DNA of 64,000 bases from Ruminococcus flavefaciens (GCF_900116855.1 NZ_UETD01000011.1:10400-74399); one strand, 5' to 3'; counted from the stretch's first letter, positions 1 to 8,621 are shown. Notes: generated by a model not told the origin, from the sequence alone. Translations and numbers: made by a program.

Positions 1-101
1 GTTTGAGAGTAGTGTAATTTTATAGGGTAGTAAAACTCCTGCGAGGCGTACGCAAAAGGCTCGCAGTTTGAGAGTAGTGTAATTATATTTGTTCACATAT
101 G
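1..101 (+). CRISPR. Tail of a CRISPR array (type II-like repeat)
   Basis: Bases 1-36 form a 36-bp unit that begins GTTTGAGAGTAGTGTAATT and ends GTAGTAAAAC, the start and AAAC end typical of type II CRISPR repeats. A 29-nt spacer-sized stretch follows (37-65). A second copy then starts at 66; its first 19 bases match exactly and it decays after 84. A degenerate last repeat is usual at the leader-distal end, so the array should be transcribed left to right, with leader and cas genes left of the window. Only one full repeat is visible, so the call rests on repeat form and spacing. The spacer carries a short inverted repeat (TGCGAG/CTCGCA). Confidence 0.72.
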
Positions 102-153
102 CAACATCATCAAAGGTGTACTTATCGACTACTTTGGAAAGAGGCGACGATAA

Positions 154-714
154 ATGAATGAAATAGATAAACTAAGACGAGCAAAGCTGTATATGGACAA
201 GCTATCTAACGGCGTTGATCCGAATTCAGGTATGCGTGTTCATGAAGACGATATTGTTCGTGATAGTCGTGTTATTGCTTGTTTTGAGTACATTTCACGT
301 GTGCTTGAATGGGAGATAGAATCGTTTGAGAACAGAACTGCGGCTTCGGAAAAGCCGAGACGAAGACGAGTTTTCATAAATGATGATCAGTTTTCGCAGT
401 TGCAGCTTAATTACGGAGAATGTAAAGTAAGCGATATTGCAAATGAGATAAACAGAGTTATTGCTGATAATGGCACAAAGAAAATGCAGGCTGCCTGGAT
501 AAATGACTGGCTTGAAAGTATAGGGATGATGATCAAAAACGCTGACGGAAACCGAGTTGTAACCTCTACAGGAGAGGATATCGGAATTACATCACACCTT
601 AAAACAAGTCAGCGAGGAACAGATTATTATCTTAATCTGTATTCAGTGCAGGCGCAGTCTTTCATTTTTGATAATCTGAGAGCGATAATCGATCATCATT
701 ATGACCGCAGCTGA
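154..714 (+). CDS. Hypothetical protein next to the CRISPR array
   Basis: A 186-aa protein that I do not recognise. It is soluble, with no signal peptide or membrane segment. The N-terminal 60 residues are predicted helical (a DKLRRAKLYMDKL-type helix followed by an LEWEIESF helix). A basic stretch EKPRRRRVF lies near residue 70, and a mixed C-terminal half contains SEDI/ITSHLKTSQRGTDYY-like strands. The basic patch and small size would suit a nucleic-acid-associated protein, but that is only inference. It starts 52 nt after the last CRISPR repeat and ends 16 nt before the SWIM-type gene, so the two may be cotranscribed. Base composition is AT-richer than the window average, like the rest of the island. 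Confidence 0.7.
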   Translation: MNEIDKLRRAKLYMDKLSNGVDPNSGMRVHEDDIVRDSRVIACFEYISRVLEWEIESFENRTAASEKPRRRRVFINDDQFSQLQLNYGECKVSDIANEINRVIADNGTKKMQAAWINDWLESIGMMIKNADGNRVVTSTGEDIGITSHLKTSQRGTDYYLNLYSVQAQSFIFDNLRAIIDHHYDRS

Positions 715-730
715 GCAATAGGGAGCAGCA

Positions 731-1788
731 ATGGATTGGAAGAAATTATTTAATCCTGTTATCCTTGAACGAGGATTTGACTATCACCGAAATAAGAAAG
801 CTGAGATACTTAACTTATCGGCTGATGAAGTAAATGCAGTAGTTTCAGGTTCAGACGACTATGAGGTCAGCATCTATCTTTCTGACGGGGAAATTGATGA
901 TATATACTGCAATTGTCCGTATGCTTCTGACGGCAATAATTGTAAGCATATGGCTGCTGTATTAAATTTGTTAGAGGATTTACAAAGTCATTCCAATCCA
1001 GATTATACAGATATTGAAAGTCTTATTGCAGGTACATCTCCTGAGCATTTAAAGAAAATTCTCATAAATGCGATGAGATACTTACTACTGACCTTGATGA
1101 TGACGGAGATATTAGTTATTTTCAAAACTGCTGTCTTGAAATGCTCTCGACTATCGCTGATGAGTCGGACATAAAAACAAGACGCAGGCTTTTTAATGCT
1201 GCTTTCAGAAAAATGGACACAAGTTATAGCTTCTTCAACGAGCTTTATTTTGATTTCATTTGGAGATGCTTTGATGAAGAAGAATTTCTCGAAAAAATGC
1301 TTGAATGCTCTGATAAGCTGATTTCAAAGAATAATATCAGTAATTATGAACGTAAAAAATGGATATTGTATCACATTGAGCTTATGGATAAGCTTGGATA
1401 TTCCGATGAGGCTATTGAACTGTTCTGCAAAAAATATTGGAATGTTATTGAGGTTCGCCAGTTCCTGACAGACAGACTTGCAAACTATGTATTTTCAAAT
1501 AACAATATATATCTTATAGAAAAATATGAATCTCTCCTGATAGAAAACTATTCTGAGCTTGTTCTTGAAGCATATGCAAACGAGCTTAATAAAGTCGCAG
1601 AGCATACCGCTGACCGTCCGACTTACAAACGTTGGGCGGATAAACTAAGACATATGAAAACAATAAAAGGCGGAATTGAAACAGCAGATATGATTATAGA
1701 CAGGTGGCAAGAATTGTATTGCAATCGCCGTGCTATGTTGCAGGAGATAAATAAGGTCGCAGATGAAAGTGATTATGGCATAAAATAG
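731..1788 (+). pseudogene. SWIM zinc-finger protein, frameshifted
   Basis: The first part (731 to about 1075) encodes the start of a SWIM zinc-finger protein. The metal motif is visible as CNCPYASDGNNCKH at about residues 57-70 (CxC...CxH). After residue ~117 the frame runs into unrelated sequence and stops at 1174. The adjacent frame continues with acidic DLDDDGDIS and helical sequence resembling the C-terminal half of this family, to the stop at 1788. The switch lies between about 1055 and 1080. From what I remember of intact homologues, roughly 80-100 residues between finger and C-terminal half are also missing, suggesting a deletion plus frameshift; that part is inference. A separately translated C-terminal piece starting at 1141 is possible but has no good ribosome site. 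Confidence 0.7.
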
Positions 1789-1832
1789 CCATTTTATATG
1801 TATCATCAATTAAGTCATACCCAGACAGAAAT

Positions 1833-1864
1833 ACCCGACAGGAAACTGTCGGGTTTGATTTTTG
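1833..1864 (+). terminator. Rho-independent terminator after the SWIM gene
   Basis: Perfect 8-bp stem CCCGACAG/CTGTCGGG with a GAAA tetraloop, extended by an A-T pair and followed by TTTGATTTTTG. It closes the transcript of the two upstream genes. Confidence 0.85.
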
Positions 1865-2053
1865 TTGAGACAGAATTAGCTTTCGGACTCGGTTTTAGTG
1901 CTTTTGCGAATTGTTATAGCACATAGATCGGGTCTTTTTTGTTTCCGCATAGAGCCGCAGCAGCAGGAATACAACGATGTGGATCTCGTTGGCTTATGGA
2001 AAGAGTTGGTATAGTCGGGAGCATTTGATGGAAAGCACTGGTGCAGAGTATGA

Positions 2054-2081
2054 AAGCTCCCGCTCGGATGAGTGGGAGCTT
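2054..2081 (-). terminator. Hairpin terminator of the minus-strand STAND gene
   Basis: A 12-bp stem (2054-2065 with 2070-2081, one G-T pair) with a GGAT loop, just past the stop of the minus-strand gene. The T-tract on the minus side is short, so termination may be weak. The 190 bases between this hairpin and 1865 hold nothing else that I recognise. Confidence 0.65.
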
Positions 2082-2089
2082 ATTATAAA

Positions 2090-5000
2090 TCATTGCTTTT
2101 CGTCTTGGTCGAGTTCGCTTTTTATCTTTAGGATAGCCGAGAGTGTTGAAACCGTATATTCATGCCCAGAGCCGAGTTTTTTTTCACGAATAGCCAAAGC
2201 TTTCTCGTAGTACTCCAGAGCCTTGTTATAGTCACCCGTATAATAATATACGCCGGCTATATTGTTGTATGTTGTGGCTGTATCAGGATGTTCTGTTCCA
2301 AGTACTTTTTCACGAATAGCCAGAGATTTCTCATAATACTCCATAGCCTTGTCATATTCGCCCGTAGCTAAATATCCGACCGCTATGTTATTATATGTTG
2401 CAGATGTAGAAGGATGGTCTGTTCCAAGTACTTTTTCACGAATAGCCAGAGATTTCTCATAATACTCCATAGCCTTGTCATATTCGCCCGTAGCTAAATA
2501 TCCGACCGCTATGTTATTATATGTTGCAGATGTAGAAGGATGGTCTGTTCCAAGTACTTTTTCACGAATAGCCAGAGCTTTCTCATAATATTCCATAGCC
2601 TTGTCATATTCGCCCGTAGAAATATATACGATTGCCATATTATTGTATATGGTGGCTGTATCATGATGCTCTGTTCCGAGTACTTTTTCAAAAATAGTCA
2701 AAGCTTTTTCATAGTATTCCAGAGCCTTGTCATAGTCACCCTTATCATCATATACGCCGGCTATATTGTTGTATGTAGTGGCTGTAAAAGGATGCTCTGA
2801 TCCAAGTACTTTTTCACGAATAGCCAGAGCTTTCTCATAATACTCCATAGCCTTGTCATATTTGCCCGTAGAATTATATACGATTGCCATATTATTGTAT
2901 ATGGTGGCGGTTAAAGGATGCTCTGTTCCAAGTACTTTTTCAAAAATAGTCAAAGCTTTTTCATAGTATTCCAGAGCCTTGTCATAGTCACCCTTATCAT
3001 CATAAATGCCGGCTATATTATTGTATGTGGTGGCGGTTAAAGGATGCTCTGTTTCAAGTACTATTTCAAAAATAGCCAAAGCTTTCTCAAAGTATTCTAT
3101 TGCAATTTTGTATTCGCCATTATCCTGATATATGATTGCGGCATCATTTAATGCTTTTCCAAGCAAAGGGCTTTCGCATGAATACTGTTCAAAGTCGATA
3201 GCACATATTAGATTGGTACATTCTGCTCGGATGCTTTTATATTTGGCGTGTTCAAAAACGTATCTGACAGCATCAACATATTCCGCAAGAATATCAGCAG
3301 AAATGTCTGTGTCCAAGTCTTTGATCTTCTGAAGCCATTTCATCTGTGCTTCTGTGGAATGAGCTTCGCGCACGGCGGAGTTGTAGACCTTAGCACTATT
3401 AATACGCTGTTCTGCATTATTGCCTTTCTCGGAAAGCATATTACAAAGCTTTGCCGACTTTTCTTCCCAGTCAGCCAGACACCGTGCAAGAAATACACGG
3501 CTGTACTCCTGTTCAAGAAGCGCCGAAAGCCATTTCTTTCGGCTGGAAGTAAGATTGAGCCATGTGTGAAGGAACAAAAATTCACCGATCAGATCTGGCT
3601 TCAGCGCAGAGACCGTGTCGGCTTTTTCTTCCTCGCTGAGCTTACCGAAAAATCTGTTGATACCATAGCGGTCATCGGGGAAATGCTCCATAATACTGTT
3701 GAGATCATTCTGTATCGCAGGATGTTCATCCTCCCATTTTATACCGTCGCAGGCTGTTGCATAAGCAAGTAACCTGAAGCCGATATCTATGACCTCTTTT
3801 TTGTATTCTTTTTTGACGATCTCCTTGGAATGTTCGATATAGTTATAAAGCAGCTCATCTGCACTCATTGTCAGGAACGGATCGCCTTTCAGGTAAGAAT
3901 CGGTTACCAGCAGCAAAAACAGACACCGCACAGAACAGCTTTCACCTGAGAGCTCGGCTGCCTTTTTTATGATCTGATCCTTTGTGTTTTCGGGTATAAC
4001 AGCGCTGTTATACTTTTGCTTTGAAAGATCATCCATTATCTCAAAGCATTCATTTCTTTTAAAATCGGATCCGGACAGTTCGATCGATTCTTCGGGGGAA
4101 AGCTCCGCGATTATATTGCTGTGCTTTCTGAAGTCTGTGAACCAAGCAGCAGAACGCTCCAACAGCAGGAATTTTACATTCTGACCTGTTCGGCTCATCG
4201 AGTCAATAAGAGTTTTCAGATCATCTTCATACTGCGAGGCATAATCGCAGATAAATAGCACCTGTTTGTCATAGCTGAGATCAGTGCAGCTCACTATTGA
4301 TTTCAGAAGGCTGTGATCGAGCCAGACACATTTGCATTCAGCCGCGTCAAGAGAATTGGCAAAGAAAAATGCAAGACGGCTTTTTCCGCTGCCGCCCGGA
4401 CCTGTTACAGCCGTGACAGACACACCCGGTCTTTTCATAAAATTACCGAGCTCCCTGCGCTCATTCTCTCTGCCGCGGAATTGTATGCCTGAGTTTCGGA
4501 AACTGAGGATATTCTCGCTTTTGGTAAACTCCGAAGGCAGTCCCGCATTGCTGATGTAAGTGGTATACTTCGGAACCAATTTATCTAAAGCTTCTTTTAG
4601 TTCAGCCACATTATCCTTCAACGCGTCTATATCCTTGCCGTCCTGTTTTAATCTGTCAAGGATATCCTTAACGATATCCGATAATTCCGTGAATAGGCTG
4701 ACGCTTTCGTTATTCTGTAAAATAATATGGACCATATTGTCAAGAACAGCATGAAGCGGTTCATCGGATATCTCATCTGCACCGATCTTTTCTCTGCATT
4801 CCTTAAACAGTGCAGCTGACAGCTCGTCCCATTTATCTTTGTGAAGATAATAAAAAGTGAGTTTTTTCTTTGCTGTTCTCATTTTCTTCAGATGATCTTT
4901 AACGACTGAAAAAATGTTTTTAACAGCTTTTTCGCTGATACTGCATGGGATCAGGTCACGGCTCTCTTTTTCAAAGTGCTGATAGAATCTCTTGTATTCA

Positions 5001-5176
5001 TGTTTGCTCTTAAAAATGTCGAATGCTGCGACCAGAACGCCTAATAAAGTACTGGCTTTTCCGCCAAAATCCTTGATATACTTACAGAAATCGGGGATTT
5101 CCGCACAAGCAGTGACCAGAATATCCCATAGATCGTTCTTTTCGTTTTCGCTTAATTGCCTGTAGCTCACCTGCAC
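2090..5176 (-). CDS. STAND P-loop NTPase with C-terminal TPR array (candidate defence/signalling protein)
   Basis: A 1028-aa protein with no signal peptide. Residues 1-230 are a helical N-terminal domain that I do not recognise, with a short hydrophobic stretch around 43-54. An F-x-GR-x-x-E motif (FRGRENE) at ~233 leads into the NTPase: Walker A GPGGSGKS at ~259-266 and Walker B VLFICDYA at ~306-313. A helical region with DLIGEFLFL follows. From about residue 660 there are eight to nine TPRs of exactly 42 residues, of the kinesin-light-chain-like type (YNNIA...YDKALEYYEKAL...EHP). This order (effector-like N-terminus, STAND NTPase, repeat sensor) is that of known bacterial STAND immunity proteins; a phage-defence role is inference from architecture and the neighbouring CRISPR tail. 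The start is a GTG at 5176 with AGGA six bases upstream. It has its own consensus promoter and a divergent paralogue. Confidence 0.85.
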   Translation of the reverse strand: MQVSYRQLSENEKNDLWDILVTACAEIPDFCKYIKDFGGKASTLLGVLVAAFDIFKSKHEYKRFYQHFEKESRDLIPCSISEKAVKNIFSVVKDHLKKMRTAKKKLTFYYLHKDKWDELSAALFKECREKIGADEISDEPLHAVLDNMVHIILQNNESVSLFTELSDIVKDILDRLKQDGKDIDALKDNVAELKEALDKLVPKYTTYISNAGLPSEFTKSENILSFRNSGIQFRGRENERRELGNFMKRPGVSVTAVTGPGGSGKSRLAFFFANSLDAAECKCVWLDHSLLKSIVSCTDLSYDKQVLFICDYASQYEDDLKTLIDSMSRTGQNVKFLLLERSAAWFTDFRKHSNIIAELSPEESIELSGSDFKRNECFEIMDDLSKQKYNSAVIPENTKDQIIKKAAELSGESCSVRCLFLLLVTDSYLKGDPFLTMSADELLYNYIEHSKEIVKKEYKKEVIDIGFRLLAYATACDGIKWEDEHPAIQNDLNSIMEHFPDDRYGINRFFGKLSEEEKADTVSALKPDLIGEFLFLHTWLNLTSSRKKWLSALLEQEYSRVFLARCLADWEEKSAKLCNMLSEKGNNAEQRINSAKVYNSAVREAHSTEAQMKWLQKIKDLDTDISADILAEYVDAVRYVFEHAKYKSIRAECTNLICAIDFEQYSCESPLLGKALNDAAIIYQDNGEYKIAIEYFEKALAIFEIVLETEHPLTATTYNNIAGIYDDKGDYDKALEYYEKALTIFEKVLGTEHPLTATIYNNMAIVYNSTGKYDKAMEYYEKALAIREKVLGSEHPFTATTYNNIAGVYDDKGDYDKALEYYEKALTIFEKVLGTEHHDTATIYNNMAIVYISTGEYDKAMEYYEKALAIREKVLGTDHPSTSATYNNIAVGYLATGEYDKAMEYYEKSLAIREKVLGTDHPSTSATYNNIAVGYLATGEYDKAMEYYEKSLAIREKVLGTEHPDTATTYNNIAGVYYYTGDYNKALEYYEKALAIREKKLGSGHEYTVSTLSAILKIKSELDQDEKQ
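2292..2577 (-). repeat. Identical 126-bp tandem repeats coding for TPR units
   Basis: Bases 2292-2451 and 2418-2577 are identical over 160 positions at a period of 126 bp, one 42-residue TPR. Two successive TPRs (STSATYNNIAVGYLATGEYD...) are therefore identical in DNA as well as protein. A longer 84-residue (252-bp) super-repeat is visible in the units before them. This points to recent unequal recombination within the array. Confidence 0.88.
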
Positions 5177-5221
5177 TCACCGTCCTGTTATCGCTGCCAA
5201 GCGAATAATTACCTGCTTCTC

Positions 5222-5250
5222 ATTATATCAGACCTTATTTTTAATGTCAA
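5222..5250 (-). promoter_or_regulatory. Consensus sigma-A promoter of the fused STAND-TPR gene
   Basis: On the minus strand TTGACA (5245-5250), 17 bp, TATAAT (5222-5227), a perfect match. The predicted transcript start lies about 40 nt before the GTG start at 5176. Confidence 0.85.
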
Positions 5251-5307
5251 CATTTGCAAAAAAACGATAAAATAAATCAAAAAACATCAGCTTTATCTCC
5301 GTGATTC

Positions 5308-5336
5308 TTGCTATAACACCACTTTTATGATATAAT
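5308..5336 (+). promoter_or_regulatory. Putative promoter of the split STAND/TPR operon
   Basis: TTGCTA (5308-5313), 17 bp, TATAAT (5331-5336) on the plus strand. Its -10 overlaps the first palindrome, so the transcript would carry a ~180-nt structured leader. A second TATAAT at 5475-5480 lacks a good -35. Confidence 0.55.
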
Positions 5337-5472
5337 GAATGCAAAGCATTCATTATAATTTATCTAAAAGCCCTTGCAGATACGCCGATCGGAGATCAGC
5401 TCCCTGCAATCGGGCAATTATATCATAACGCTTCGCTTTTATGATATAACGAATGCAAAGCATCTGTTATAC
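5331..5472 (+). repeat. Palindromic, partly repeated leader before the split STAND gene
   Basis: A perfect 12-bp palindrome TATAATGAATGC-AAA-GCATTCATTATA (5331-5357) is followed by a GC-richer hairpin (TTGCAG...CTGCAA near 5374-5409). An inverted repeat TTATATCATAA/TTATGATATAA (5418-5428 with 5439-5449) and an imperfect second copy of the first palindrome (5445-5472) follow. The segment TTTTATGATATAAYGAATGC occurs twice (from 5323 and 5438). It could be an operator, an attenuator-type leader or a small dispersed element; the sequence alone cannot decide. Confidence 0.6.
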
Positions 5473-5522
5473 TTTATAATAATTAAAATGCCGAAATATA
5501 TCTTGAACCGGAGGAGTGCTCA

Positions 5523-7316
5523 ATGGATGACATAAAAGACAAATTAACTGACTTTATAAGCACATCATTTGACGAACTTTCTGATAACGACGTTCCTGTT
5601 TTCAAGCAGATAAAGTCGGTTTTTAACGTAGCTTCCGCAGGCAAGGGAGTAATCGATGCGTCACATGATACACGATTTGAAAAATTTTTAGCGGTCATAA
5701 AGAATGATCTGAAAAGACTTGCAAGATATCCCCGTACAGACACTAATCATCTGGAACTGCTGGTGATCAAGCTGAAAGAGCTGATGATCTCATGCGATTA
5801 CGATCAGCTGGAATTATTCATAGACGAAAATGCACTGGAGAAAAAGCTGCGTGAAACGGAGAGTATCCCGTCCGAATCTGTTTTGCCAAAGGAAGTTGCA
5901 CATATTATCAGGGATAATATCGCGAGGATAGTTTCTCCCGAAGACTGGCACAAAAAAACGTTTGAAAAGCTGGATGACCTCAGCAGCGTGACAAAAGAGA
6001 ATATCGAGAGGTTTGACAAGAAATTAGAATGGCTTGATAAAAGATTGTACCAGCTTCAGCAGGAAATGTTGGATGAGGGTACCTTTCAGGAATATCTGGA
6101 AAACAAATTGCTCCCTCAGCACTTTATCCACCGTCAGAACAGGTTCCATTATCTTAATAAAAACATACGCTTTCACGGCAGGATAATGGAGATAACACAA
6201 ATTGAGCGTTTCCTTTTTTGCGAGCAGGAAGTTGCTGTATGGGCAATAAGCGGTCAGGGCGGCGTCGGAAAGAGTAAATTTGTGCGGAATATCTGTGAGA
6301 GAAATCAGTACTTTTTTAATGTGGTCTGGCTGGAAAAAGATGATTTTACTAAAATAAACGGCATTACCAAGGGCTATAAGTGTGATAAGCCCGTGCTTTT
6401 TGTGTGCGATTATGCAGACGAAAAGGAGAAAGATGTTATCGAGCTTATCAAGAAAATGCGTGATGCCCAAGTAAAGTCGCGTTTTTTGCTTCTTGTACGT
6501 CAGAAGGAAATGTATGAGAGATGTGAGCGATATGCGGTAATAAAAGAGCACCACTATTATTACTTGGATGGCGATAAGATCACTCCGCTTGACCTCTCAA
6601 GAAAAGAATACGATATCAAGCTCGATACATATAAAGAGATAATCGAGGACTTCAGAGCGGCTTATTATAATGATAAAACGCTTAAAGAGGAGGATTATCA
6701 GAATATACTTGATCTTGCAAATAAGATATCACCTAACAATTCACAGAATCAGTCGGCAAGCAGATGCTTATTTATCCTGCTTATCACCGATGCCATCCTT
6801 AGCGGTGCGGATAAAACAAAAATGGATTATAATGAGCTGCTTCAAAGTTATTTTAAGCGTAACCAGTCCCATGTTGAAGGTGAGTGCATTGATAACGGAA
6901 TGCATCTTCTGGCACTTGCTACCGCTTTGAACGGGCTCGATATCTCCGACAGCGGTCTGCCCGAATTTATAAAGGAAGATATTAATGCTATAAATAATGT
7001 ATATACTAATAAGGAGAAAAGGGCGGATTTTCTGAATAAGCTTTCCGATGGGTATTTTGATAAAGAAACGAATATACTTTATCCCATAGAGCCTGACATC
7101 ATTGGTGAATTTGTTTTTTTGTGGCAGTTTTTTGATTGCATATTCGATGAAAAACGAGAGAAATGGCTGGATCATCTGAGCGAAAGATTTGATGATGAAA
7201 ATGATGATTATTTTACCAATTTCCTGATAAGATGTCAGGCTAACTGGAAAGATAAGGGAGAGAAGTTAAGCTCCATGATAAATCAAAGGTGGGAGGAACA
7301 ACAGGATGAAACGTAA
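5523..7316 (+). CDS. STAND P-loop NTPase, N-terminal half of a split STAND-TPR system
   Basis: A 597-aa protein. Residues 1-215 are an unknown helical N-terminal domain with a possible coiled coil at ~145-185 (KKTFEKLDDL...RLYQLQQEM). An IRFHGRIMEI motif at ~215 precedes the NTPase: Walker A GQGGVGKS at 244-251 and Walker B VLFVCDYAD at 291-299. Downstream it shares motifs with the minus-strand protein in the same order (ASRCLFILLITDA, EPDIIGEFVFLW, LIRCQANW). The two are therefore paralogues, although their N-terminal domains differ more. It has no TPRs; these are supplied by the next gene, whose ATG lies inside its last codons (11-nt overlap). The ATG at 5523 has a strong GGAGGAG site. A STAND-type sensor or defence role is inference from architecture. 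Confidence 0.85.
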   Translation: MDDIKDKLTDFISTSFDELSDNDVPVFKQIKSVFNVASAGKGVIDASHDTRFEKFLAVIKNDLKRLARYPRTDTNHLELLVIKLKELMISCDYDQLELFIDENALEKKLRETESIPSESVLPKEVAHIIRDNIARIVSPEDWHKKTFEKLDDLSSVTKENIERFDKKLEWLDKRLYQLQQEMLDEGTFQEYLENKLLPQHFIHRQNRFHYLNKNIRFHGRIMEITQIERFLFCEQEVAVWAISGQGGVGKSKFVRNICERNQYFFNVVWLEKDDFTKINGITKGYKCDKPVLFVCDYADEKEKDVIELIKKMRDAQVKSRFLLLVRQKEMYERCERYAVIKEHHYYYLDGDKITPLDLSRKEYDIKLDTYKEIIEDFRAAYYNDKTLKEEDYQNILDLANKISPNNSQNQSASRCLFILLITDAILSGADKTKMDYNELLQSYFKRNQSHVEGECIDNGMHLLALATALNGLDISDSGLPEFIKEDINAINNVYTNKEKRADFLNKLSDGYFDKETNILYPIEPDIIGEFVFLWQFFDCIFDEKREKWLDHLSERFDDENDDYFTNFLIRCQANWKDKGEKLSSMINQRWEEQQDET

Positions 7317-8604
7317 TGAGAAATTAACATATATTACCTGCAATGCCATCTTTCAGGTAAATGATTATGATCAGGCAAGGTCACTCCTGCTCACCATTCC
7401 ACAGTCTATATTCAAAGAAGTTTCCATACCTGCTCTGTCTTACTATGTAGATGCGATCAAGCATATGTATTCGATAGCAAATGCCGATCAGAAATATTTC
7501 TGCAATGTTCAGCTTGAGCGCGTTATGCTCTCTTTATATCGTGATGCGCTCAAACGCAGTATAGATGAAGAAGAATCAAAGTATGGACCGGAGGAAACAG
7601 AACAGATACTCGGGATACTTTTGATAATGGCGGAGATATACTCTGAACAGGGCGAAAAAATCGCAGAGAACGAGGTTCGGGAAGCCATAATCCTTATAGA
7701 AGACCAAAAAGCAAAGCAAGCCGAAGCAGAACAGCGAGATTTGGATATGGCAAACAGCTTTGTGAAGATGGCAAACACATTCAAAGAAAAAGGAGAGTAT
7801 TCCTCTGCTTTGGAATACTCTATGAAAGCCTTGTCTATTTATGAAGAAATACGTGGAACAGAGCATCCCGATACAGCCACCATCTACAACAATATAGGAA
7901 ATGTATATAAAGCTATGAGCGAATATGGAAAGGCTATGGACTATCATGAGAAAGCTCTGGTTATTCGTGAAAAAGCACTCGGAACAGAGCATCCCGATAC
8001 AGCCACAACATACAATAATATGGCAATCGTATATAAAGCTATGGGCGAATACAAAAAGGCCATGGAGTATTATGAGAAAGCTCTGACTATTCGTGAAAAA
8101 GCATTTGGAACAGAGCATCCTTCAACAGCAACCATATACAACAACATAGCGGGCATATATAAAGAAGTATGCGAATATGACAAGGCTATGGAATATTATG
8201 AGAAAGCTTTGGACATTGTTGAAAAAAAGCTTGGAGCAGAGCATTATTATATCGCTGCCACATATAACAATATAGCAAGTGTATATGAAGCTGCGAATGA
8301 CTATGACACTGCTATGGAGTATTATAAGAAGTCGTTGGATATCAAATTAAAAGTGCTTGGAGCCGAGCATCCATTAACAGCCAACACTTACAATAATATT
8401 GCAGGCTTATATAAAGCTGTGGGGGACTATGACAAGGCTTTAGAATATGCACATAAAGCAAGGAAGATAAATGAGAAAGCATTTGGCGAAGAAAACTCTA
8501 AAACTAAAAATGTATACAAAATACTTTCTGATCTTTATGCGGCAAAAGAAGATCATAAATTGTCACATGAATACGCTGTAAAAGCAGGTCCGGATGATGA
8601 ATGA
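7306..8604 (+). CDS. TPR-repeat protein, C-terminal half of the split STAND-TPR system
   Basis: A 432-aa soluble protein. Residues 1-145 are helical and match the pre-TPR region of the fused paralogue (LSYYVDAIKHMYSIA here, LAEYVDAVRYVFEHA there). From ~150 there are six to seven 42-residue TPRs with the same consensus (YNNIA, EYYEKAL, GTEHP). The start overlaps the end of the NTPase gene by 11 nt in another frame, so it is either translationally coupled or the product of a frameshift that split one ancestral gene. The combined length (597+432) is almost exactly that of the fused paralogue (1028). It probably works as the sensor/regulator arm with the NTPase. Confidence 0.85.
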   Translation: MKRNEKLTYITCNAIFQVNDYDQARSLLLTIPQSIFKEVSIPALSYYVDAIKHMYSIANADQKYFCNVQLERVMLSLYRDALKRSIDEEESKYGPEETEQILGILLIMAEIYSEQGEKIAENEVREAIILIEDQKAKQAEAEQRDLDMANSFVKMANTFKEKGEYSSALEYSMKALSIYEEIRGTEHPDTATIYNNIGNVYKAMSEYGKAMDYHEKALVIREKALGTEHPDTATTYNNMAIVYKAMGEYKKAMEYYEKALTIREKAFGTEHPSTATIYNNIAGIYKEVCEYDKAMEYYEKALDIVEKKLGAEHYYIAATYNNIASVYEAANDYDTAMEYYKKSLDIKLKVLGAEHPLTANTYNNIAGLYKAVGDYDKALEYAHKARKINEKAFGEENSKTKNVYKILSDLYAAKEDHKLSHEYAVKAGPDDE

Positions 8605-8621
8605 TCTGCTGTGAAACTGAA

